Positions 8,845 through 17,717 of a stretch of DNA of 64,000 nt are shown in pieces. The stretch comes from Bacteroidetes bacterium SW_9_63_38 (lineage in GTDB: Bacteria > Bacteroidota > Rhodothermia > Rhodothermales > Salinibacteraceae): positions 124,001 to 188,000 of the forward strand of contig PXUA01000003.1 in assembly GCA_003022435.1 (NCBI GenBank), given 5' to 3'. A model generated the notes under the pieces. It saw nothing but the letters and a program-made list of their open reading frames with translations. It was not told the DNA's origin and searched no databases. The position numbers were made by a program, and so were the translations under genes. How positions within the stretch are numbered: position 1 is the first letter of the stretch; each line of letters begins with the position of its first letter.

Positions 8845-9078
8845 ATGCAGGTCATTCTCGAGTTTCCAGACGACATCGGCTTGGGCGAGCGGGAGGCGAA
8901 AGAGCGAGTGGTTTCGCTTCTGTACGAGCGGGGAACGCTTTCAGAAAAACAGGGACGAGTCATCCTGGGGGTTCCGCGGCGGCAGTTTCAGCGCGTGCTG
9001 GCGGATCACGACGTGGCGTACATGAGCGATGAACCCGACGATGTTCAGCACGAACTACGACACCGAGACCGCCCGTGA
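8845..9078 (+). CDS. UPF0175 family antitoxin
   Basis: A 77-residue protein matching UPF0175: an N-terminal strand (MQVILEFPDDIGL), a helix (EREAKERVVSLLYERG) and a helix-turn-helix-like core (TLSEKQGRVILGVPRRQFQRVLADHDV), closing with an acidic DEPDDVQHEL segment. UPF0175 genes are typically found immediately upstream of DUF3368 PIN-domain toxins, and that is the arrangement here, with 45 bases between stop and the toxin start. It looks intact although its toxin is broken. It would be expected to bind DNA and to neutralise the toxin. Confidence 0.8.
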   Translation: MQVILEFPDDIGLGEREAKERVVSLLYERGTLSEKQGRVILGVPRRQFQRVLADHDVAYMSDEPDDVQHELRHRDRP

Positions 9079-9123
9079 TGCGGCGGTACGCGTGACTCGC
9101 CGAACGGAAGACACCAGGTTGCT

Positions 9124-9643
9124 GTGGATACGTGGAGCGTTCTCGTAACGGATACGGGACCACTAATTAGTCTGGAGGTCCTTCCGGATGGATTCGCGTG
9201 GATTCGAAAACGTCTCCAGACGCTTCTGATTCCCTCCGTCGTGTTGGGAGAGTTCTCCGTGCCGTATGGTGGGGGGGCAACAGTGTCTCAACGAGACCGG
9301 CTTGCAGCACATCGGCGTCGTCCAGCCCCCAGAAGCTCATGTTTTGAAGCGGCTCAGACGTTACGGCGACTCTCTCGATGAAGGCGAAAACCACGCCACT
9401 GCCCTCGCCAAAGAGCGGGACGTGCCCCTTCTCATCGAAGAGCGAGCGGGGCGTCGGGCAGCCCGGGCCCTCGGGGGTGAGAGTACAGGAGTCGCGGGCC
9501 TTATTGATCGGGCCCGACAGCAAGGCGATCTTTCGTTTTCGGAGGCACGAGACCGGTGGCGGATCTTGCTCGACAACACCGAATCCCGGAGACGTTGTAC
9601 CGGGCACTCGTTCGGGTTGAATAGGGCCGTCAGGTCGTACTGA
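9124..9643 (+). pseudogene. DUF3368-type PIN-domain toxin, frameshifted at a G run
   Basis: The first frame (GTG at 9124) gives WSVLVTDTGPLISLE and IPSVVLGEFSVPYGGG, the N-terminus and first acidic residue of a PIN RNase. Just after VPYGGG the match moves to the next frame: HIGVVQPPEAHVLKRL, then LDEGENHATALAKE and LLIEERAGRRAARALGG, the remaining PIN motifs of DUF3368. The shift coincides with a run of seven G after GGT at 9270-9277; removing one G restores a single continuous frame. The usual Asp in LL-x-D-x-R is Glu here. The 3' end overlaps the convergent treY by 14 bases. It could be a dead toxin or a slippage-controlled one. Confidence 0.75.
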
Positions 9644-12314
9644 GAACGGCGCCTTGGGCGGTGGGCAGGGTTGAGAGGTCCAGCGCATCGCCGATTTCCA
9701 GCGAGGCGCCGGTGAGCACGTCGGTCCAGGTGTGGTCGCTGAGGCCGTCGGGCAGGGGAAGCGTGGCGGCGGCATCGTGGTCCCGTGTGAGGGGGTTGCG
9801 CGCAACGACGGTGAGGAGCGCGTCGTCGGGGGCGTCCGGGCGGCCGGTGAGGCGGGCGAAGGCGAGCCAGTCGTCCGCACCGGGGCCCTCCGGCTCCAGG
9901 TCGAGGTACGTCTCGGCGGCGGTGAGGTCGGGGTGCGCGTCGCGCCACCGCAGCAGACGGGCCGTGAGGTAGAGGTACGCCTGCGGGTCCGGGGCTGCGA
10001 ACAGGTCTCGAACAGCGTCGGGCGTCGGGGGGTCGAGCAGCGGCGCTACGCCGTCGAGGGCTGCTTTCTGATCGTTCCAGTCTACCGGGCGACGGTTGTC
10101 GGGATCGACGAGCGAGAGGTCGGCCCGTTCGGTGCCGCGGTACACGTCGGGCACGCCGGGCGCGGTGCCCTTGAGGGCAAGCTGGCTGAGGCGGTTTGCG
10201 AATCCGGCCTCGGCCAACTGGACCGCAAGATCGTTCAACACATCGGGGGTGTCCTCGTCGGTCGTCACGCCGCGGACGACGGCCTCCAGGTCGCTCTCGT
10301 AGTCGGTGTTGGGATTGATCCAGCTCGTCTGCTGCTTCGCTTCGCGGACCGCCTTTTCCATGTAGTCCCACAGGCGGTCGGCCAGCGCCTCCCGTCCCTC
10401 GGCGTTTCGTGGCGTCCCGTGGGCGTCGCACCAGAGGGCGGCCAGCGTCTGGTAGAAGAGGTAGCAGTCGTTGTTGGACGGGCCCTGAAGGCCTTCGGGA
10501 TTGCTGTACGACGCTGCGATCGCGTCGAGGTTCTGCACGACCTCCGACCACTGCGACGGCAGTTCGGCGAGGGCGAGCAGCCGCATGCGGACGTCGGCCC
10601 CGCGCTTGTGGTCGTGTGTGGCGGTGGTGAGGAGCGCTTCGGGGTACTGGCGGGCGCGGTACCGGTTGCGGGCGTGGAAGCCGTGATCGTGGACGCCGAA
10701 TGTGCTGGGCTCGCCGCCCACTTCGTTGAGGGCCGTGAGGCGGTGGTAGCGGTAGAAGGCCGTGTCCTCGATGCCCTTGGCGGCCACCGGGCCGGTGTAC
10801 TGCTGAAAGCGCCCCACCCAGGCGCGCTGATCGTCCTGCAGGTCCTCGCGCAGTTCTCCGAGGATGGCCCGCTCGACGAACTCAAAGACGGTGGGCTCGG
10901 CGGCGGGGTTGCGCTGGAGGGCGCGGTGAAGGGCTTCCTGCACCACCTCGCGCGCTTCGTCCTCCTCGTGCGGCAAAAATGTGCGGTAGCGGTCGAACGC
11001 CGCGACGACCTCCTTGAGCGCTTCGCGGAGGGCGGCCAGCGTCACGTCGCGCGTGTGATAGTCCGCTTCCGAGAGGCGGTCGAGCTCGTAGGCGAGCCGG
11101 GCGAGCTCGCTGGTGAGCGTCTGCTCGATGATGAGCGACTTGCTGTCGTACACGCTTTCCTCGAAGCTCGGCGCGTCGGGCACGGCGCGGCGGTAGGCGC
11201 GGCTCAGGTCCTCCTCGCCGTCGTCGTGCAGGAGCACGCCCATCGCATCGTTCAGAAAGTCGTAGCCCGTCGTGCCGTCGACCGGCCAGCCGTCGGGGAG
11301 CGTCTCGCCGGGGGCCAGGATTTTTTCGACCCAGATGCGGTCGGCGCCGAGGTCCTGGAGGCGGTCCAGGTACTCGTGCGGATCGAAGAGGCCGTCGATG
11401 TGGTCGATGCGCACGCCGTCGACCCCATCTTCTGCCAGCAGATCGCCGAGCAGACGGTGCGCGCCCCAGAATACGTCCTCGTCCTCCATGCGGAGGCCCA
11501 CGAGGTCGTTGATCGTGAAGAAGCGGCGGTAGTTGATCTCGCGCCCGGCGGTCTTCCAGTAGGCGAGGCGCCAGTGCTGTTGCTCAAACAGGGTGTGCAG
11601 ATCGGAGCGGCCGAACGACGTGTTTAAGGTGTCCGCGTCGAAGGGGACATCGACGGCGTCGAGGCGGCGACACAGCGCCAGGGCCCGCTCGCGGGAGACC
11701 GGGTCGAGATCGGCAAACGCGTCGCGCAGCTCCTGGAGGTCGAAGTAGGCGTCGGTGCGCTCGTAGTTCGGAAGCAGAGCGTCCAGAATCTGCGGGTAGG
11801 TCCGCGGACTCAGGGCAAATCTATGCTCGTAGTAGGCGGCGTAGAATTGCCCGTGTTCGTAGGTCAGGGTGATTTCGTCGTCGTCGAGGGCCGCGCCGTA
11901 GGTGGTGCCGAGGAAGGGGAGCAGGATCTTGTCCTGCAGTTCGGGCTTGAGCGGCGTCCAGTCGATGTCGAAGTGGTGGGCGAAGGCCGAGTGGCGCCCG
12001 AAGGCGAGCACGTCCTGCCAGCCCTCGTTGCCGGGGCCCACGCCGGCGTGGTTCGGCACAAAGTCCAGCACGAGGCCGAGCCCGGCCTCGATGGCGGTCT
12101 CGCGCAGGGACTCCAAGCCCTCGCGGCCCCCGAAGGCCTCGCGCACGGCGCTGTGGTCGATCACGTCGTAGCCGTGGTCACTGCCGGGCCTGGCCTCGTT
12201 GATCGGAGACAGGTACAGGTGGCTCACCCCCAGACGCTTGAAGTAAGGCACCAAGGCCTCCACCTCGGCGAAGCCGAACTCCGGGGTCAACTGGAGACGA
12301 TACGTGGCGGTCAT
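9630..12314 (-). CDS. treY: Malto-oligosyltrehalose synthase
   Basis: An 894-residue GH13 enzyme that isomerises the reducing-end alpha-1,4 bond of malto-oligosaccharides into the alpha-1,1 bond of trehalose. The start TATYRLQLTPEFGF is the family hallmark, followed by LGVSHLYLSPI, the catalytic-region segment DGVRIDHIDGLFDP and QDLGADRIWVEKIL. A C-terminal PDVYRGTERADLSLVDPDNRRPVDW block is typical of TreY; length is at the upper end of the family (about 750-950). I used ATG 12314; a second ATG at 12329 adds five residues, and the open frame to 12602 is not TreY-like. It works with TreZ at 13937-15739, but two unrelated plus-strand genes lie between, so the two are not one operon. Confidence 0.95.
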   Translation of the reverse strand: MTATYRLQLTPEFGFAEVEALVPYFKRLGVSHLYLSPINEARPGSDHGYDVIDHSAVREAFGGREGLESLRETAIEAGLGLVLDFVPNHAGVGPGNEGWQDVLAFGRHSAFAHHFDIDWTPLKPELQDKILLPFLGTTYGAALDDDEITLTYEHGQFYAAYYEHRFALSPRTYPQILDALLPNYERTDAYFDLQELRDAFADLDPVSRERALALCRRLDAVDVPFDADTLNTSFGRSDLHTLFEQQHWRLAYWKTAGREINYRRFFTINDLVGLRMEDEDVFWGAHRLLGDLLAEDGVDGVRIDHIDGLFDPHEYLDRLQDLGADRIWVEKILAPGETLPDGWPVDGTTGYDFLNDAMGVLLHDDGEEDLSRAYRRAVPDAPSFEESVYDSKSLIIEQTLTSELARLAYELDRLSEADYHTRDVTLAALREALKEVVAAFDRYRTFLPHEEDEAREVVQEALHRALQRNPAAEPTVFEFVERAILGELREDLQDDQRAWVGRFQQYTGPVAAKGIEDTAFYRYHRLTALNEVGGEPSTFGVHDHGFHARNRYRARQYPEALLTTATHDHKRGADVRMRLLALAELPSQWSEVVQNLDAIAASYSNPEGLQGPSNNDCYLFYQTLAALWCDAHGTPRNAEGREALADRLWDYMEKAVREAKQQTSWINPNTDYESDLEAVVRGVTTDEDTPDVLNDLAVQLAEAGFANRLSQLALKGTAPGVPDVYRGTERADLSLVDPDNRRPVDWNDQKAALDGVAPLLDPPTPDAVRDLFAAPDPQAYLYLTARLLRWRDAHPDLTAAETYLDLEPEGPGADDWLAFARLTGRPDAPDDALLTVVARNPLTRDHDAAATLPLPDGLSDHTWTDVLTGASLEIGDALDLSTLPTAQGAVLSTT

Positions 12315-12743
12315 CGGGGCGGATGGCATGAGGCGGGTGACAAGATTCGAGATACAGCCGGGGACGACGACCGAGCGGCCGTAGAGGCGGGACGGATCGG
12401 CGGCTCGCGGCCGATGAGCATTCCGTCCGGAAAACATGGAAGAGACGGGGCGGCGGGTGGTTTCAACCGACGCGAAGACGTGTCCGAAGCGTAAGGGGCA
12501 CCTGGGGACGGCCGCCGTGTTCATGAGTCGGCATCGGGGCATGGGGGGAACGGATGCCTGGATGCGTGGAAGCAGGGACGCTGTGTGCTCGTTGAAGGGC
12601 AAGGTGTAATCGAAGGAACTGTGGGGTGAGAAGTGGACCTCGAACGGGGATTCCCGTTACCATACGGATGGCTACCCGTCGCGGGACCGATCCGAAAGAG
12701 GAAGAACTTACATTTGCTCATCAAACGAACACGCAACCCACAG
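12315..12743. other. Gene-free stretch with a GGATGC-type tract
   Basis: No convincing coding sequence on either strand. It separates treY from the divergent nucleoside phosphorylase remnant and should contain both promoters, which I cannot place. At 12549-12590 it holds a degenerate 8-base-period tract (GGATGC, GGATGC, GGAAGC units) ending GGGACGCTGTG; a close relative of this tract lies at 34101-34144. Confidence 0.6.
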
Positions 12744-13145
12744 ATGGCGTCTTCGTCCGAGAGTCCACTGTTTCAGCACAAGGCCTACGACGAGCCGTCG
12801 GTGTTTCGGCCCGAGAATCTGCTTCGGGAGGCGCTCCGGGACGCGTTTACCGACGTGCCGGTGCCGGTGTACGCCGGGCGGTCCTGGACGACGGATGCGC
12901 CGTGCCGGGAGACGGAGACCGCCATCGCGGCGGCCCGCGAGGACAACGTGCTCGCCGTCGAGATGGAGGCGGCGGCCCTGTATGCGTTTGCGGAGACACG
13001 GGAGCAGCCGGTGGTGTGCCTTGCGCACGTCACGAACCAGATGGCCGTCGAAGAGGGGGATTTTGAAAAGGGGGAGGCCGACGGGGTCCGCGACGCCCTT
13101 GCCCTGACGACGGCCGCCGCAAATGCGTGCGACGACGTTGTGTGA
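12744..13145 (+). pseudogene. Nucleoside phosphorylase with large internal in-frame deletion
   Basis: This 133-residue frame joins two separate parts of a uridine/purine nucleoside phosphorylase-like protein that normally has about 250 residues. The N-terminal part (SPLFQHKAYDEPSVFRPENL) is the family's usual start. It is fused after LREAL to the C-terminal part beginning VPVYAGRSWTTDAPCRET and continuing through LAVEMEAAALYAF and HVTNQMAVEEGDFEKGEADG. The middle, about 110-120 residues holding the phosphate- and ribose-binding strands, is missing, yet the frame is preserved. The VEMEAAALYAF segment would still contribute to the nucleoside site, but catalysis is unlikely. It is the first of two plus-strand genes between treY and treZ. 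Confidence 0.72.
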
Positions 13146-13203
13146 TCGAGTCCCCGACGGGGTGCCCCGGCCGCGCTCAATGCATTGAGTTCTTTCGTTG
13201 ATC

Positions 13204-13854
13204 ATGTCTAGCTCCGAGTCGACCTCTCCGCGTCAGGACACTGCGGTGCCCGACCAGTACAATACCTGGGCCCGAGTGTACGACCTGTTCTGGCGGCGCT
13301 ACATGAACAAGACGCTGCCGGTGGCGCAGCGAACCGCCGCCGTCACGTCCGGCGAGCGTGTGCTCGACCTGGCCTGCGGGACCGGTGAGCTGATTGCCCG
13401 CATCGCGCGGACGATGCCCGAGGCGGATCTGGCAGGGGTGGACTTGTCGGCCGGAATGGTGGAACAGGCCCGCCGTAAGCTGTCCGACATCCCGAATGCG
13501 GAGGTGCAGCGGGCCGACGCGCATGATCTTCTGTTTTCCGCCGATGCCTTCGACGCGGTGGTGTGTGCAAACACGTTCCACTACTTCACGCATCCGGACA
13601 CGGTGCTGGCGGAGGTCCGTCGGGTGCTTCGTCCGGACGGGCGGTTTGTGGTGCTGGACTGGTGCCGCGACTACCGGACATGTCGGCTCATGGATGCAGT
13701 GCTTTCACGCATCGATCCGGCCTACGAGACCTGCTACATGCTCGCGGAACTGACCGCGCTTCTGGAGGCGGCGGGCTTCGAGATGCGTCGCTCGTTTCGC
13801 TACCGGTTCGACCTCGTGTGGGGGATGATGGGGGGAACGGCGACGCCAGAGTGA
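13204..13854 (+). CDS. Class I SAM-dependent methyltransferase (UbiE/MenG-like fold)
   Basis: A 216-residue methyltransferase. Motif I is VLDLACGTGELIARI, motif II is DLAGVDLSAGMVEQARRKL, and motif IV/post-I lies in FDAVVCANTFHYF, followed by EVRRVLRPDGRFVVLDWCRD. These define a Methyltransf_11-type Rossmann domain. The C-terminal helix region (YMLAELTALLEAAGFEM) probably shapes the substrate pocket, but the substrate cannot be inferred. The ATG at 13204 is used; a TTG two codons earlier is possible. It follows the phosphorylase remnant by 58 bases on the same strand and converges on treZ. Confidence 0.85.
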   Translation: MSSSESTSPRQDTAVPDQYNTWARVYDLFWRRYMNKTLPVAQRTAAVTSGERVLDLACGTGELIARIARTMPEADLAGVDLSAGMVEQARRKLSDIPNAEVQRADAHDLLFSADAFDAVVCANTFHYFTHPDTVLAEVRRVLRPDGRFVVLDWCRDYRTCRLMDAVLSRIDPAYETCYMLAELTALLEAAGFEMRRSFRYRFDLVWGMMGGTATPE

Positions 13855-13936
13855 TGCGTGTTGCGTGGAGAGGGCCAGACTGGGCGACGGAGCCGCACGT
13901 CCGCACTCGGGATACACTCCTTCCCGACCAACAGGG

Positions 13937-15739
13937 TCAGTCGGTGCGCACGATTACCGCCCCCGGCCGCACAAAGGACACCGCGTCGTCGGTGAAGCCG
14001 GGCGGGTTGGGGTCGGAGGTGTAGCCGCCCTGCTCGGTGTGGAGCAGCACTGGGGCCTTGGGCGGCAGCGCCATGTCGGCGGTCCCCGCCAGGTTGAGAA
14101 CGGCCCGGTACGGCGGGCGGTCGATGCGGAGGGTGCTGTCGGTGGGAGCGGCGGCGGTAAGCCCTTCGCCGGTGTCGCGCTGCGCGTTTGTGACCTCGGG
14201 GCGCAGGGCCAGCAGGTCGCGGTAGAGGGCCAGGATGCCGTCGTGGGGAGGGCGGCGCGGCTCGTCCCAGTCCAGCACACTGCGCTGGAAAGACGCCGGG
14301 TCCTGCGGGTCCGGAAAGTCGCCCGCGAAGTCGGAAAAGCCCGAAAACTCCTCCTTGCGGCCTTCGCTCACCGTGGGCCCGATCTCATCGTTGTGATCGG
14401 TAAAGAACTGGAACGGGGACGCGGCAGCCCACTCCTGGCCCATGAACAGGAGCGGCAGCTCCTCTGTCACGCAGAGGAGCGTAGAGAGCGCGCGGTACGT
14501 GGGCAACGCCACGCTGTCCGTGAGGCGGTCGCCCAGGGCGCGGTTCCCCACCTGGTCGTGGTTTTGGATGAAGACGACGCACTGGTCGCGGTCCACCGGA
14601 CCGGGGTCGGTGCCGCGCTCCTCATCGAGGTAGGCCGAGTACTCGCCGCGAAAGAACCAGCCGTCGTTGAGGGTCGTGGCGATGTCCTCGGCGGTTGTGT
14701 CCTGGAAGTCCCGGTAGTAGCCGTCCTCGTCCCCCGCCGTAAAGACGCGGCACTGGTGGTGCAGGTCGTCGCTCCAGACCCCGTCGAGGCCGTAGCCGTC
14801 CGCGTCCTGCGGCTGGACGAGGCGATTGAGGTTCCGATGGTCCTCGGCGATGAGGTGGCGCCGGAAGCCGTCCACATGCTCATCCACAGCGGTGGATAAC
14901 TCGGCCAGGAAGTGCGGATCGCTTTCGTCGTGGAGGGCGTGGGTGGCGTCGAGGCGCAGGCCGTCGAGGTGGTACTCGCGGAGCCAGTGCAGCGCGTTGT
15001 CGATGAAGAAGCGGCGCACGCCCTCGGAGCCCTCGTCGTCGAGATTGATGGCCGGGCCCCAGGGCGTTCCGTACTTGTCGGTGAGGAAGGGGGCAAAAGC
15101 GTTGGTGTAGGCGCCGTCGGGGCCGAGGTGGTTGTAGATGACATCGAGGAAGACGGCGAGGCCGGCCTGGTGAGCAGCGTCCACGAGGCGGCGCAGGGCG
15201 TCCGGCGAGCCGTAGGCGCGCGACGGGGCGAAGAGGGCCGCCGGGTCGTAGCCCCAGTTCCAGCGCCCCGGAAAGTCGTGCACCGGCATCAGCTGGAGGG
15301 CCGTCACGCCCAGGGTTTGCAGATACGACAGTCGTTCCTGCACGGCTTTGAAGGTGCCGGGGCCGGTAAAGGTGCCGACGTGCAGTTCGTAGAAGACGAG
15401 GCCCGCACGGTCGATGCCCGTCCAATTGTCGTCGCTCCAGGGATAGGCGGTGGGGGCTACCACCTCGGAAGGCCCATGTACCCCCTTCGGCTGGAAGCGA
15501 GAGGCCGGGTCGGGGAAGGGGCCCGTGTCGTCGAGGCTGATCTTGTAGCGGGTGCCCGATCCCACCGGCACGTCCGTCAGCTCGAAGTAGCCGTTGCCCA
15601 CATCGTTCATCGGATGAGGGGCGTCGTTCGGGTCCAGCACGAGGCCAAGCTGATCCGCGTCGGGAGCCCACACGCGGAATGCAGTGGTGTCGCCGTCCAC
15701 GAGGGCGCCGTGCCATGGGGAGGGAGAAGAAAGGTCCAT
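13937..15739 (-). CDS. treZ: Malto-oligosyltrehalose trehalohydrolase
   Basis: A 600-residue GH13 enzyme that releases trehalose from the product of TreY. It has an N-terminal beta-sandwich of the CBM48/isoamylase type (FRVWAPDADQLGLVL), then the barrel with FYELHVGTFTGPGTF, LGVTALQLMPV and WNWGYDPAALFAP. Catalytic residues by family analogy are Asp264 (GLRLDATHAL), Glu299 (LIAEDHRN) and Asp395 (IQNHDQVGNR). RYALSTLL-type and LLFMGQEWAAASPF segments follow as in known TreZ. It is transcribed leftwards, 111 bases downstream of malQ, so malQ-treZ probably form one transcription unit. Together with TreY and MalQ it provides trehalose from alpha-1,4-glucan, plausibly as a compatible solute. Confidence 0.95.
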   Translation of the reverse strand: MDLSSPSPWHGALVDGDTTAFRVWAPDADQLGLVLDPNDAPHPMNDVGNGYFELTDVPVGSGTRYKISLDDTGPFPDPASRFQPKGVHGPSEVVAPTAYPWSDDNWTGIDRAGLVFYELHVGTFTGPGTFKAVQERLSYLQTLGVTALQLMPVHDFPGRWNWGYDPAALFAPSRAYGSPDALRRLVDAAHQAGLAVFLDVIYNHLGPDGAYTNAFAPFLTDKYGTPWGPAINLDDEGSEGVRRFFIDNALHWLREYHLDGLRLDATHALHDESDPHFLAELSTAVDEHVDGFRRHLIAEDHRNLNRLVQPQDADGYGLDGVWSDDLHHQCRVFTAGDEDGYYRDFQDTTAEDIATTLNDGWFFRGEYSAYLDEERGTDPGPVDRDQCVVFIQNHDQVGNRALGDRLTDSVALPTYRALSTLLCVTEELPLLFMGQEWAAASPFQFFTDHNDEIGPTVSEGRKEEFSGFSDFAGDFPDPQDPASFQRSVLDWDEPRRPPHDGILALYRDLLALRPEVTNAQRDTGEGLTAAAPTDSTLRIDRPPYRAVLNLAGTADMALPPKAPVLLHTEQGGYTSDPNPPGFTDDAVSFVRPGAVIVRTD

Positions 15740-15850
15740 ACCAAAAAGCAGGTCGGGGAGGGGGCAAGAGGGACGAGGGGAGGGCTGGGGGGCGCACCGG
15801 TGCAGGGGACAACGCGTCGAGCGTCCTTGCTTTTCCGAGTGGAACGGAGG

Positions 15851-17434
15851 CTACTCCCCGTCGCCCGTGCGGGTCTCCGCTCGCCCGTAGGTGAGAGTAA
15901 GCGTTGCCAGAAAGTCCTCCGCCTCCTCCGTGAGTTGTTCGGAGGTCACACGCCAGTCCCAGTTTCCACTCGGTTCGCCGGGGGTGTTCATGCGGGCCTC
16001 GCCCCCGAGCCCGAGCAGGTCCTGCAGCGGAAGGACGATCCGGTCGGCCACCGACGCCATGAGATAACGAAGCATTTGCTCGTGGACGGCCCGATCGGGC
16101 GCATCGAGATCAAGGTACTCGTGGGCATATGCCCGCGCCGACTCCGACGACAGGTCGTCGTCCCACCAGCCCATGGTCGTATTGTTGTCGTGGGTGCCCG
16201 AGTAGGCCACCAGGTTCCGGGTGTAGTTGTGGGGGAGGAAGGGGTTCGTCGGGTCGTCCTCGAACGCAAACTGCATGACCGCCATGCCCGGGAAGCCGAA
16301 TTCGTCCCGGAGGTCCTCGACCGAATCCGTGATGATGCCCAGGTCCTCCGCGATGACCGGGAGCTCCCCGAGATCATCGCTGAGCTCGCTGAAGAAGTGG
16401 GCGCCCGGGCCTTCGGCCCACTCGCCGTTGACGGCCGTTTCCGCCTCGGCAGGAATTTCCCAGTAGGCGTCGAAGCCGCGGAAGTGGTCGAGGCGCACGA
16501 GGTCCACCCGGTCGAGGGTATGCTGCATGCGGCGTTTCCACCACTCGTAGTCATTGTTCTTCATCTTGTCCCAGCGGTAGATGGGATTCCCCCAGCGCTG
16601 TCCTTCGGGGCTGAAGTAGTCGGGGGGGACGCCGGCCACGACCGTCGGCTCCCCGTTGTCGTCGAGCTTGAAGAGGTCCTGGTGGGCCCACACGTCGGCG
16701 CTGTCGCGCGCCACGTAGATGGGCAGGTCGCCGAAGAGGCGGATGCCGCGGGCATGGCAGTAGGAGCGGAGGGCCGTCCACTGGCGGTGGAAAAGGTACT
16801 GCCAGAAGACATGCATGCGGATCGCCTCGGCGTGCGTCTCGCGGGCCTGTGCGAGGGCGTCCGGCTCGCGATGCACGAGGGGGGCATCCCACTCGGTCCA
16901 GGGCGCGCCGTCGTGGGCCTCCTTCAGGGCAGCGTACAGGGCGTAGTCGTCGAGCCAGTCGGCGTGGTCGTTCCGGAACTGGCCGAGGTCGGCGTCGCTG
17001 ACGGCCGATCGGTCGGCCTCAAAGCGTTGGAAGGCAGTGCGGAGCACCTCCAGCTTGCGGGGGCTGACGCGCTCGTAGTCGACGTGGTCGTCGGGCAACT
17101 CGCGCAGCGGGGCGAGGTCGTCTTGCGTCAGCAGGCCGTATTCCACCAGCGGGTCGGGACTGATGAGCAGTGGGCTGCCCGCAAAGGTGGACGTGCTGGA
17201 ATAGGGCGAGGCGCCGAAGCCGGTCGGGCCGAGGGGGAGGACCTGCCAGAGGCGCTGGTCCGTCCGGGTCAAGAAGTCGGCGAAGCCGTAGGCGGCGGGG
17301 CCCAGGTCGCCGATCCCGTAGGAACTAGGCAGGGAGGTAATATGCAGGAGGATGCCGCTGACGCGTCGTGAATCCACAGGGACAGGCAGTTGATCAGGAA
17401 GAACGGGCACGCCCGAAAGAAGACATTCCCCCAT
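15851..17434 (-). CDS. malQ: 4-alpha-glucanotransferase (amylomaltase)
   Basis: A 527-residue GH77 enzyme that disproportionates malto-oligosaccharides. Seen in order are SGILLHITSLPSSYGIGDLGP at the N-terminus (start of the GH77 fold), WQVLPLGPTGFGASPYSS, the nucleophile region VRLDHFRGFDAYWEIP, the acid/base region PVIAEDLG and the C-terminal segment YSGTHDNNTTMGWW. The family usually begins just before SGILLH, so initiation at a GTG about 24 codons inside (before PVDSRRVSG) is a reasonable alternative to ATG 17434. In this context MalQ would convert short maltodextrins left by TreY/TreZ back into chains long enough for TreY. Located directly upstream of treZ. Confidence 0.95.
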   Translation of the reverse strand: MGECLLSGVPVLPDQLPVPVDSRRVSGILLHITSLPSSYGIGDLGPAAYGFADFLTRTDQRLWQVLPLGPTGFGASPYSSTSTFAGSPLLISPDPLVEYGLLTQDDLAPLRELPDDHVDYERVSPRKLEVLRTAFQRFEADRSAVSDADLGQFRNDHADWLDDYALYAALKEAHDGAPWTEWDAPLVHREPDALAQARETHAEAIRMHVFWQYLFHRQWTALRSYCHARGIRLFGDLPIYVARDSADVWAHQDLFKLDDNGEPTVVAGVPPDYFSPEGQRWGNPIYRWDKMKNNDYEWWKRRMQHTLDRVDLVRLDHFRGFDAYWEIPAEAETAVNGEWAEGPGAHFFSELSDDLGELPVIAEDLGIITDSVEDLRDEFGFPGMAVMQFAFEDDPTNPFLPHNYTRNLVAYSGTHDNNTTMGWWDDDLSSESARAYAHEYLDLDAPDRAVHEQMLRYLMASVADRIVLPLQDLLGLGGEARMNTPGEPSGNWDWRVTSEQLTEEAEDFLATLTLTYGRAETRTGDGE

Positions 17435-17717
17435 CAACAGTCAAATGAATGCCGATGTGAATCACAAGATACATGGCACAGCGGTCGTCGGGGGAGCGAG
17501 AGAGCGCGGAGGCACTGAGGCTGTGCCTCAGATGTGCGCCTGTGCTACTCAAGCAAGATGCAATTGCTGTGGAGCAGTGCGGGAGCGTGGGAGAATGGGA
17601 GCGTGGGAGAATATGGCGGTGCTGAGGCGTGGAGGCATCGCGTCACGAGGGCATGGAGGGCTGTGGGCGAGGGGGACGCTCTTCCGTGTGGATCTCACGC
17701 ACTCACGCCTCACGCAC
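17435..17717. repeat. Intergenic tracts between malQ and the PH-domain gene
   Basis: Holds two low-complexity tracts and no gene. At 17581-17612 there are GGGAGCGTGGGAGAAT units. At 17694-17726 there is a clean run whose minus-strand reading is GAGGCGTGAGTGCGTGAG repeated twice; the stop codon of the PH-domain gene (TGA, 17718-17720) is one of the repeated TGA triplets in this run. Confidence 0.7.

Noticed and set aside
9124-9643. Programmed ribosomal frameshift as the explanation for the PIN toxin
   Set aside because: The run is a simple G homopolymer without a downstream pseudoknot or known slippery heptamer that I can see; replication slippage or sequencing error is more likely.
12315-12602. 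N-terminal extension of TreY
   Set aside because: The frame is open for 96 more codons but the residues look random and include a tract repeat; TreY proteins begin at TATYRLQL.
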